Assembly: GCA_000727475.1 (NCBI GenBank) | Contig: KL647319.1 | Location: forward strand, 765,840-829,839 | From: Sarcocystis neurona | Taxonomy: Eukaryota; Apicomplexa; Conoidasida; Eucoccidiorida; Sarcocystidae | DNA length: 64,000 bases | Direction: 5' to 3' | Shown: piece by piece, positions 1-11,900 of the stretch | Position numbering within the stretch: position 1 is the stretch's first letter | Layout: each line of letters starts with the position of its first letter | Position numbers and translations under genes: made by a program | Notes under the pieces: generated by a model | Database searches by the model: none | What the model was told of the DNA's origin: nothing | What the model saw: only the letters and a program-made list of their open reading frames with translations

Positions 1-900
1 GACTGGGCTCTCGGGAGTTGCTGCGCGCGGCGCGCCTCGTAGTCGGACGGAAGGGGAAGTGGGACGGAAAGCAGGGCAGGGGCGAACAGACGCCACATGA
101 AAAGGGAGCGAAGGAGGAAGGGCAAATCATTCGTGAAAGAGCAAAACACCTGTGCTGCTTCTCCACTCTTCGCTTTACATGCGGGGGGGTGTAAAGGAGG
201 CTGCATGCAGGGAGATGTACAGCACTGCCTCCGGAGGGAGGGTTGCATGGGGCTGCACACGCAGGGGGACGTGCAGCACGGCATGCGTTGGGGGGAGCTG
301 TGAGGCCCTGCACGCGCTCGGGGGGAGCTGCACGGCGCTGCGTGCGCGTGGTCCAGTGCGTGCAGTGTGGCAGCTGCACTGCAGGATTCCTTGCATGCGC
401 GTTTGCTGCGGACGAGACGCAGCTGGCGTAAAAGCCCCGACAAGTACACAGGCGCAGCGACACTCAGACAGAGTCTTGCGAGCGTAGTGGTGCGCGCGTG
501 CATGCAGGAAGTGTTTGCATGCGCCAGGTGAGGCAGCATTGGCGAGGCCCCCGGCGCCGTCCTGGCCGCTCGGCTTTATACGGTGGAAATGTACTCGGTC
601 TGCAGCGAGAGCGTCGCTTTTTCGTACATAAATGTTGCTGCTTGTTTCCTGAGTGCGTTGCTGCACGACTGCAACGTACAAGTTCCCCTTCTCTCCTCCT
701 CGCTACGACGGGGGTCTCTCGTTTTTACCGAATTTGCGTTGCCGCTGCGTTGTGGACGCGAGGAGATGATCCCTGCAGGAGAGCAGAGATGCACCCGTCA
801 GCTGATGCTGCGTGCGGGGGGTTGCATCCGCATGGGGGGGTTTTCCTGGGACGGATGCCTCTTGTTTTTCTTCTGTATGCGTCCTCTTTTGCATGCGCAG
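1..900. other. Sequence left of the first recognised MEMO exon, no gene assigned
   Basis: This is probably intron, since the exon at 901 starts with one base of a split codon after a good acceptor (ttgcatgcgcag). The 240-400 stretch is rich in TGCATGC/GCATGCG motifs and G runs. A plus frame open from position 3 to about 190 is Lys/Arg/Gly-rich and matches no family I recognise; it could be the end of another exon. Overlapping frames of 60-285 codons on both strands lack conserved motifs. Confidence 0.5.
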
Positions 901-1286
901 GAGGCGAGTGTTTGTTCTGGGGCCATCTCACCACGCGTACTTTCCCAACTGCGCGCTGCCTGATCCATCACTCTACGCGTATGAAACTCCTTTTGGGAAA
1001 ATCTTGCTCGACATTGCAGGTAGTATCGGGCTTCCTTCTCTTATGTCTTTCTGCTTGCATGCATGACCGGGTCAGAGCTGGACACTTCGAAATTTCCTGC
1101 AATCACGAATCTCTCAGTTCGGATGTGCACGCCGTTGTGTTACTACTACTCGTACACGGCCGCTGCGAGTGGGCGACTGCTGCTGACTGCCTCCGCGGGA
1201 GTAGCTATTGCTGTTGTTCTGGTCCCTGGTCTCGCTTTAGAGTTTTGCCGCCTTTGCCCCTGTTGCTGCTGCCGTTGCCATTTTGC

Positions 1287-1317
<31 letters not shown>

Positions 1318-4300
1318 ACTGTCGCTCCTTGCGAGATTGCTGCCGGTCCTGGTGATGCTGCTGCCCTTGATGTGGTTGCTGATACTGTTGCCGGCGGTGC
1401 TTCTTGTCTCAGCGCTGCTGCTGCTATCTGGCCGTCTCTCACAAAAATGCCTTCCTGCTGCTACTGCTATGCTGCCGCTTCGCTTGCTGCTGTTGCTCTC
1501 AATTGCTGCTGCTGTCGCGACTTTTGCTGGTGCTGCACTTGCTGCTGCTGCCGTGGCTGTTGTTCCTGTTGCTACTGGTGCTGCTGTTCCAGTTGCTGTT
1601 GCTGCCGCTGCTGTTGTTGCTGTTGCTGCTAGTGTTGCACTTGCTACTGCTGTTATTGGTGTTGCACTTGCTGCTGCTGCTGTCGTTCGTGTTGCATTTG
1701 GCGCTGCTGTCGTCACTGCTGCTGTTGCCGCTGGTGTTGCGCTTGCTACTGCTGTTGTTGGTGTTGCACTTGCTGCTGCTGCTGTCGTTACTGCTGCTTT
1801 TGCTGCTGTTGTTGGTGTTGCTGTTGCTGCTGTTGTTACTGCTGGTGGTGCATCTGCTGCTGCTGCTGTCGTTACTGCTGCTTTTGCTGCTGTTGTTGGT
1901 GTTGCTGTTGCTGCTGTTGTTACTGCTGGTGGTGCATCTGCTGCTGCCGGTGTTGCACTTGCTGCTGTTGCTGTTGTTGGTGTTGCTGTTGCTGCTGTTG
2001 TTACTGCTGGTGTTGCATTTGCTGCTGCTGGTGTTGCATTTGCTGCTGCTGCTGTTGCTGCTGGTGTTGCACTTGCTGCTGCTGCGTCTGCTGTTGGTGT
2101 TGCTGTTGCTGCTGTTGTTATTGCTGGTGTTGCATTTGCTGCTGCTGTTGTTACTGCTGGTGTTGCACCTGCTGCTGGTGTTGCACTTGCTGCTGGTGTT
2201 GCCCTTGCTGCTGTTGTTGCGCGTGCTGTTGCTGCCGCTGCTGTTGTTGGTGTTGCTGTTGCTGCTGCGGTATGTGTAGTGATTGATCGACTGCGTAAGG
2301 AACGTGTTTTTGAAGGATTGACGGTGGGAGAAGATGAGGCAGAGCACTCGGTGGAGCTGCAGCTGCCTGTGCTTCACTATATCATGGGGAAGTAGGTTTT
2401 TCATATCTTTCTGTCTCTTCCTTGTTGGCCCCCGAGGTGTCGTTTTCCGTTGCCCTCTCTCGCAAACGGACGTCCTCTCTTTCTGGCAAAAAGTGGGGAC
2501 CTTGGCACACAGCGGCAGAAAGACAGAAGCGACGAAACACGAGACTGAGTCAATTCCGACGCACATACACACAAGTAAAGGAATTCAAAAAGTACATATA
2601 TATACGTACAGAGACAGAGATCCCGACGGAATACCGCGAAGAAGCGGACGCATATCCATATATATATATACATGTATGTGTGTGTGTATAGATCCTGGGA
2701 GAAAACGGGGAAGGGGTGGTGGGGGGACGCAACACTATAACGATGCCAGTAAAGAAGGGGGGAAGGTGGTGGCCATGCATTTCGCAGGGTTCATTTGTTG
2801 AAAGGAGAAGTACTTCCCTTTGCTGGAGAAGAAAACGTGGACTTCTTCGTGAGGCGACGTCGCCGCAGCAGCGTTTTCCTCCGTTGCAGACGTCGCATGT
2901 GTCTCCTCCCCCCCGGCACATATATGCCACACGTGTGTATTTGTAGGGATGTCTCGCTCTCTCCCTTATATGTAGACACACACGAACACATCTTTTTTTC
3001 TTGATATTTCTGTGTGTGTCTTTATGTAGCTGTAGTCCGTCGCTTTCTGTGAATACCCATATATGTATATGTGCCTATGTAGGCCTGCAGTATAGTATCC
3101 ACAGACGTGGATATACAAGTGTATATCTGTGGAAGCATATGTAAATCTATGTATGTCTATATGCCTGCACTATAGTATAAGGATACCCGTATATATATGA
3201 GCGTGCGGATGTGTATATAAATCTACCAATGGATAAGCGCTAGAAGATGCCGCAGGAGTCGACTTGTTGACTTGGCGTTACGACGGTGAAGACTATCCGC
3301 ATGCAACGCGATTGCTGTGTTGACGTCCAAGTTGCTGCTGGTCCTGCTGCTTTCTCTGCTGCTTGTGGGGTTTTCGACGACGTCCAGCACCTTCGCTTCT
3401 GTGGGGTGGTGGCTGTCTGTTCTACGGTGAAGGCCTGCCTCCTGCTCTCCTGTCGCTCTTGCTGCTGCTTTTTCGTCCTGGGCCTCTCTGCTGCTGTTGC
3501 TGCTGCTGCCGTCGAGCCGGCCGTGCTGGTGCGCCTGCCCTGCGACACACGTGCCTCTCTGCTTCCCGCGCTGACGCCGCCCCCCCCGCCTCTGAGTGCG
3601 TCGCTGCTGTCGCTGTTGCTGCTGCTGTCGCTGTTGCTGCTGCTGCTGCTGTTGCTGTTGCTGCTGCTGGTGCTGCTGTTGCCGCTGCTGGTGCTGCTGT
3701 TGCCGCTCCTGTTGTTCTTGCTGTCCAGTTGGTGTTGCTGCTCCTGTTGGTGTTGCTGCTTATGCTGCTACGTCTATTGCGCGTTGCTGCTGCTGTTGTG
3801 CGGACACTTCTGCTGCTGCTGGTGGTCGCTGCGACTGCTGTGGGGCGTGCAGCCGCCCGTTCAAGCTCGTCCCAGTTGTAGTAGGAGACCTACGACCCGT
3901 GGACTGCGCTACCTTTGGTGAGTTGCTTGCAAAACGCAGTTGCAGCGGCAGGACTTTCCTTTTCTTCTCTTTCTCTTCAAATTCACCCTTTTCTCAGCTG
4001 CTCCCTTCCACGACATGTCTACGCCTACAAGCACACACATATATACATGAATACATATATACAAGTATACGTCTATAGAGACGTATATATATGTATGGAC
4101 GTATACGTAAATAGATAGACACAAACCTATTCATACGTATATGCATATCTATACACATACATACATATCTATACACATAAATACAACTACGCACACATAT
4201 ATATATGACTGCTTTTGTCTGTCCTCCCTGTCTCACCACGTAGACGCACACATATATACCTGATGAGAAGTGCATGTACACAAAATAAATATATATATAT

Positions 4301-5952
4301 ATATATACGTGCAAAGGAATGAAACGACCTCTGACCACGAGAAAGTACGTAAACACATATATATATGAAGAAGAGGTATATACGCCTGTTTCTGTGTGCA
4401 CGAGGTGTTGCTGCTGTCCTGCAGGAAAGTTGCTGCTGCCGTACTTTCTCGACCCGGTACGGAGCTCCGCACAGATATACGTGGGGGTTTTTTTTCCACG
4501 TTTTGCTTCTGTGTGTTAAGAAGGCGACCCCACCCCACTTTCGCAGGAAGTGGATTCCCGCGTTTCCGTTCAGAAAACACGGGCCACGGTCGGTGGCAGA
4601 ATTGCCTCGCCCGCCCCACCCGTACGAGAAGGAGAAGAGAAGGAGGAGAAGGCGGGGCAGCGTCTCTACGAGTGTCCCCCCCCCGCGCGCTTCCGCAATG
4701 TTCGCATATATTTCTCTGTGATGTCTGAGCAAATATAACTCCCCCTACGGCTCTGCATGCATGCACGGATAAAGCACACACACACACATACATACGTATG
4801 GAATATCGATACATGCACATACATATATGTACGTATAGATGGGACGCTCTATGTGTGACTATATATATGTAGAGATAAAGAGACATATACGTGATGATGT
4901 CTGTTCGTCTTGGTGAGGTATTATAGGCGCAGGAAGAGGCGAAAGTGAGACAGCGCGCGTTGTCTACGTGTTCGGGAAATTCCCCGTCTTTGTCTCTGTC
5001 TCTCCGTGTGTCTCCCTACCCCCGTAGATTTCCCTCTTGATATGCTCTCTTTGTGATGCGTGTATACGTCTGTGTTTATAGACACATCCGTATAATAGAT
5101 ATGCGCATGCGTGTGCGAAGGTGGCCATACAATTTCACCCCCCCTTCCTAAAAGAAGTCCTCCGTCGTGTCCGCGGCAGCACGTGTGTGAGAGTCTCGCC
5201 TGCTGTTGATCGGGGCTGCCCCTGCGCCCGTCTCACGCCGGTGCATGCGGAGGACTTGAGGACTTGTAGAAAAGGACGGGAAAGGGCGGGAGTCGAAGGG
5301 AAAGCAGCAGAGAAGAAGGGACGCGAATGGAGGAGAAAACGAAGAAGAGGGGAACGCAGAGTCGCGTGGGCCGCTCTCTCTCTGCTTGTTGATGAGCGGA
5401 GGGGCTGCTGCTGTTGCTGCACTGCGATTTGCTGCAGGAGACGCTCTTCATCTTTTCCTCGGACTTCTGCCACTGGGGGTCGCGGTGAGAAACTCGCACA
5501 CAAATCTTCCTTCTCTTCTCCTTCACCTGTTCTCCTCATCGAGTATATGCATGCGTGCGCGCCTCACATCAAAATCTCTCCCGCTGCTCTTCATATATCT
5601 TCTTGACGTCACCTCGTAAGACCCACGCAAATCTTCTCTTCTTCTTCTTCTTCTTCGTCTTCTTCTTCTTCTTGTCCCTTCTCTTCCTGCTTTCTATATC
5701 AATCTTCTGTCTTTTTCATGTATGTCCGTCTCCCTGTCTTGGTCTGTGTGTGGCCTCTTCTCCTGCCTCGTCTCCCCTTCGTGTGTTGACTGTGAAGGCG
5801 CGGCACGCACAGAGCCCCCCACACACACGTCTACTCTTTTCTCTCCCTCTCTCTCTTCTCGTCTTTCTTCGCCACTTTCTCTTCTTCTTCATATATATAC
5901 AAATACATACCTACATATGTGTGTACCTACCGACATTCTACTACACATACGT

Positions 5953-5996
<44 letters not shown>

Positions 5997-8900
5997 GTAT
6001 GTATTCGTGTCTCTGTCTCTGTCTCTGTCTTTCTGAGTTTCTCTTCTCTCTGTCGTCCTCTCCAATGTGTGTCGCTCTCCCTTTCTTTCTCTTCCTGTCT
6101 CCGTCTCTCTTCATACATATATATATGTTTCTATATATATGTCTCTTCCTANNNNNNNNNNNNNNNNNNNNNNNNNNNNNNNNNNNNNNNNNNNNNNNNN
6201 NNNNNNNNNNNNNNNNNNNNNNNNNNNNNNNNNNNNNNNNNNNNNNNNNNNNNNNNNNNNNNNNNNNNNNNNNNNNNNNNNNNNNNNNNNNNNNNNNNNN
6301 NNNNNNNNNNNNNNNNNNNNNNNNNNNNNNNNNNNNNNNNNNNNNNNNNNNNNNNNNNNNNNNNNNNNNNNNNNNNNNNNNNNNNNNNNNNNNNNNNNNN
6401 NNNNNNNNNNNNNNNNNNNNNNNNNNNNNNNNNNNNNNNNNNNNNNNNNNNNNNNNNNNNNNNNNNNNNNNNNNNNNNNNNNNNNNNNNNNNNNNNNNNN
6501 NNNNNNNNNNNNNNNNNNNNNNNNNNNNNNNNNNNNNNNNNNNNNNNNNNNNNNNNNNNNNNNNNNNNNNNNNNNNNNNNNNNNNNNNNNNNNNNNNNNN
6601 NNNNNNNNNNNNNNNNNNNNNNNNNNNNNNNNNNNNNNNNNNNNNNNNNNNNNNNNNNNNNNNNNNNNNNNNNNNNNNNNNNNNNNNNNNNNNNNNNNNN
6701 NNNNNNNNNNNNNNNNNNNNNNNNNNNNNNNNNNNNNNNNNNNNNNNNNNNNNNNNNNNNNNNNNNNNNNNNNNNNNNNNNNNNNNNNNNNNNNNNNNNN
6801 NNNNNNNNNNNNNNNNNNNNNNNNNNNNNNNNNNNNNNNNNNNNNNNNNNNNNNNNNNNNNNNNNNNNNNNNNNNNNNNNNNNNNNNNNNNNNNNNNNNN
6901 NNNNNNNNNNNNNNNNNNNNNNNNNNNNNNNNNNNNNNNNNNNNNNGTCTCTCTATATGTGTCTCCTCCTGTCCTTCTCTTCCTGTCTCTCCGTCTCTGT
7001 CTGTCTGGCCGGTGCCGTTGCGGCTCCTGCGTCTGCAGTTGCTTCTGCTGCTGTTGCTGGTGCTGCTTCTGCCGCTGAGGCTGCTTCTGCTGCTGCTGCA
7101 CTGGTGTTCCTGCTGCTGCTGCTGCTCCTGCTGCAGCTTCAAATACACGTATTTGCCCGAGGCACCTCCGAACACGCCGATTCACAAACGTATCGAAGTG
7201 AGTTCACCTCTTCCGACTGCGAAGGAGCAACACGTCGACAAAGTCAATAAATTCTTTCTCTATCTCTCTACAAGTGTCTTCCTCTCTGTGTCTTCCACTG
7301 CGATCACGAGGCACATGCAGAGGCCCATAGGCATACACACATATATGTATGTCTATATGCGGAAGATACAGAAAGAATCCTGCCTTTGTATGCCGTATCC
7401 GCTTTTAAGTGTGAACGTCTATACACGAATATACAGAGAAAGAGAGAGAGAAAGAACGGCAGATAGAGAGATATGAACACAGCAGTCGTGGCAGCAGGTA
7501 TATATACACATATATATATTCAGGGCATTATCTATCTCTCTCCTTATCTATATATATGTATGTCTAAACAGGGGGAGCAGCGGTCGCCGCAGCAAATCTC
7601 TACCTACATATATGAATATATCTATATCTACCTTCTTTGCCTATCTTTCTATATCTGTATGTATATATATCTCTATATCCATCTATTCTTATACATATAT
7701 ATGCGGCAAGAGTTGTAGCCGCAGACGCATACATATCTCTGAACCCATCTCTATATCATAACCTACACACTCAAGTATATATATATATTTGTTTGTATAT
7801 GGATCAAACACATATAAAGAAAACAACATACTGACGTCTATTGTTGAAATTCATTGAAGTACATATGTAGACACGTGTATCCCCCCCACCTTAGCATATC
7901 TACACTCCCACCTCTATATATATACATATAATTGTGCTTCACATATAGATAGATAGGAGATTGATAGGTAGATAGAGAGAGCGAGAAAGAAATGCATGCT
8001 GTAGAACTGCACATATGTTTTAATCTATCTATATCTCTTTGTCTCTACGTACCCATATATATATATGCATATCTATATCTATATATATATATTTGTGTAC
8101 TGTAGCGTCTACAGGTCTGTATTAGGCTATATATATATTTATATGTACCTATATATAAATATGTGATAACTTTGTGTATAGTAGGGTCTACAGGTCTGTA
8201 TTAGGCCATATATATAGATACATGTATACATATATCTATCTATATATGTGTGATACGTTTGTGTATTGTAGCGTCTAGAGGTGTGTGTTAGACGAAGTTG
8301 GAGACTTTTTACCTGAACGCAGGCAGGAGAGTTACTCCTGTCTACATGGGGCTGCATGCATTATAATTCAAACTCCTATAAATATATATGCAAATATGTG
8401 TGTATGTGTCTATATATTTACAGAAGTGTACACAATATACGTACTTTCTACATGATGGAGGAGGTGGTGTGGCCATATTTGCATCTTCGACTGTGCTGCA
8501 GATGTTGGACAGAGAAGGGGCGAGTTATATCGAGAGACACGACGCAGCAGGTGAAGAAATATCGTCGCTGTAGGGAGCCCGGCATCCATTCTCTGCTCCA
8601 CAAATTTATATATATTCATGTCCTTATCCATGTCTGTGTGTTCCTCTATGTTTTTGTCTCTATATCCACATATAAATATATAGTTGTTCGGCTCTATCTT
8701 TTTTTACCTACATTCCTATCTACATATATACGTATCTACATATCCATATATATATACACGTCTATACCTATGTATGTTTATATCTATTGTATGTATATAA
8801 CTTTCTCTCTCTATATATATGCATCTATATCTGTCTATATCTATATCTATATATGTGTGTTTATCTACTTTTATATGTGTATCCGTGTGTCTATCTATTT

Positions 8901-11900
8901 ATCTATCTCTCCCTCTATATATATATATATATAACTCTCTCTATATATATATGTAGATACCTGTGTATTTATACACGTATGTATATCTATATGTGTACCT
9001 GTGTATATATGTATATATCTATGTATCTGTCTATCTATGTATCTATATATCTATCTATGTATCTGTATATCTATCTATGTTTAGGTACCTATGTATCTAT
9101 ATATGTATGTGTATGTATCTATATATATGTATGTGTATGTCTATGTATATATCTGTATATTTATCTATATCTATATATCATTCCATATCTAGCCCTATGT
9201 GTGTATATCTACCTCTCTATCAATTCGTCTATGCTTAATATATATTTATATCTCCCATTTTGTATGTATGTGCCTGTATAAATCTAATACATCTATATAT
9301 ATGCCTCTCTGTCTATATGCCTACCACTATATATGTATAGTGCCCTGTGTTTACCTTTGAATATATATATGTATATATATAGAAGAGTATGTTGGTGTGG
9401 ATAATGTGTATGTTGTAGATCTTTTATGTGAAAAACAATTTGTATTCTTATTGTAAGAGAAGCGTTGGACCCTTCCTTCCTGCTCACATGTATATATATC
9501 GCTCTCCTGCTTGCATGCTCTTCCACCCTTCACCTTATCGATCCTCTACCCTAACCACCTCCACATATATATATTCAGCGACTTTGAGTCTATTTGTCTA
9601 TCTGTTTATTTGTCTGTCTTTCTATCTCTCTCTCTATATATGTATGTGTGTACTCGTGGTACTCGTAGTGTTGCACATTCGCTGCTCTGCATGCGCGTGT
9701 CTACTACGCCTGTGCCATGGGTCTACTTCTATATATACATATGTACTATATATATACGCATATTTTCTGTTACATTTATATCTATAGGCGTACGTCTGTC
9801 TGCCTGCAAATGTGTGTCTGCTTGCAGATATAAATGTGTGTGGTCCTGCGCAGTATATAGACAAATGCATGCGGTCGTCTATATATGTGTATAGCTGTAT
9901 AACGAATAGACGTATCTACTTGGTAGGTGTGCCACGCATAAAGTGAGAATAATAGAGCAAACGGCCTACAACGTCTAGCGATGAAGACTTCTCTTTGACG
10001 AGACACTGCAAGAAGTCTCGCGCGTCGTCTGCATTCAATGTTCTGCGCGCTGCTGGTGAAGACATCGGCACTTGCTGCTGCTCCAAATGCTGCTGCTACT
10101 GCAGATCCTGCTGCTACTGCAGATCCTGCTGCTACTGCAGATCCTGCTGCTACTGCAGATCCTGCTGCTACTGCAGATCCTGCTGCTACTGCAGATCCTG
10201 CTGCTACTGCAGATCCTGCTGTTGCTGCAGATCCTGCTGTTGCTGCAGATCCTGCTGTTGCTGCAGATCCTGCTGCTGCAAGTCCTGCTGCTGCTGCTGC
10301 AGTCCTGCCGCAGCACTTCCTGCTGCTGCAAGTCCTGCTGCTGCCGCTGCAGTCCTGCCGCAGCACTTCCTGCTGCCGCAAGTCTTGCTGCTGCTGCTGC
10401 TGGTGCGAGTTCTGCTGCTGCTGCTGTGGGTGGTGCAGGCTTTCAGGCATACTTCGTTCGAACGGGAAACACGATTTGTGGACACAACCCGATTCTCATT
10501 CTTCTCAGCGTGAGTTTTACAGCAGTCAATTCTTCATTTGCGTTCAATTCTCTCTCTTCTTCCTCTTTATCTCCGTATACATATGTACACGTGCATGAAT
10601 ATTATATAGGTGCATGCGTATTGGCTCACACACAGAGAGATGAAGAGACGGGAGAATACACGTGCAACAGCACGTCGATGAAATTACTATTTTGGTTCTC
10701 TCTCAATTTCTCTGTATATATCCCACCTTCTCTGTGTGTTGCCAATATAAATGTTTTTTGCTGGATCTACGACTTCTGTAGAAGGGAAGTTGCATGTGCA
10801 TGCGGTGAATGTATATAAAGTCAGTGATACGCTCCACCATGCGTACACATACGTTTACATATATGTAGAACTAAAAGATAATCTACGCACACACACACGT
10901 GTATACATTGCAACATACTTCTATGAAGGCAGTCCCTCTAATATATATACATATATATATTCTCGTCTGTATAGAGGCAGAATACAACGACATACATATA
11001 TATATATATAAGGTGGGAATACAGGTGCAGGTTTCTTGCCCACTATTAATATACCGGTATATAGAGAGGTATTCTTAAATATGTTTGCTCATTTAAGGAA
11101 CCGTTGCATCGCATCCATCCACAGAAATATATGCATGTAAATATAAATCTCAGTCATCATGTCTCTATATCTCTCTCTCTCTCTATATATATATACACAT
11201 ATATATACATATATCTATGCCTATATATATATATATATATATATGTGCACACACATCTGTATAGTATGCATCGTACATATATATATATATGTTATCCATC
11301 ATAAGTTTATATATATGTTACGCACCGTACACATATATATATATATATATATGTATCTGTCTCTCTCTCTCTGTCTATATATATCTATATGTGTAGGTCC
11401 TATAGATCGCCTCTCTCTATATATATCCATATATATATATATATGTGGGTCCTATAGATCGTCTCTCTTTCTCTGTATATCTATATATGTATAAAAAAGT
11501 CATCGATCGTCCTCTCTCTCTACATACATATATATATATGTTCGGCATCCTGTGTTGATATATATACATATATATATAATCAAATGTTATGGATGGTATA
11601 TGTGTATAAGTGTAATGCGTCGTGTATCTATCTCTCTATATATGTATCTCTGTATATATATATGTATATGTGTGAATGTTAAGGATCATATATATATATG
11701 TGACGCGTAGTGTATGTATATATGTAGCTCTGTATAGATAAATATATTGAATTGTGTGTGTATAATATATGTGTAAATGTCCGTATATTTGTTGAGTTTG
11801 TTGTTGGGTGGCGTGTGCCCGTGTGTGTGTCTGCGTATGTACGTGCAGCTTGCAGGTGTCGACGTGTCTATAAGTAGACACACACCTATTATATCTATCT

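Noticed and set aside
1283..2395. 370-codon poly-Ala/Leu frame as a gene
   Set aside because: It spans the CTG intron and only its last part is a MEMO exon, entered by an acceptor at 2279.
5555..7476. Frames of 350-510 codons crossing the first gap
   Set aside because: Most residues come from N; the flanks are MEMO intron.
9782..10818. Ala/Gln/Leu frames on both strands over the 18-bp array as genes
   Set aside because: All frames are open because the unit is 18 bp; the region lies between two phase-matched MEMO exons.
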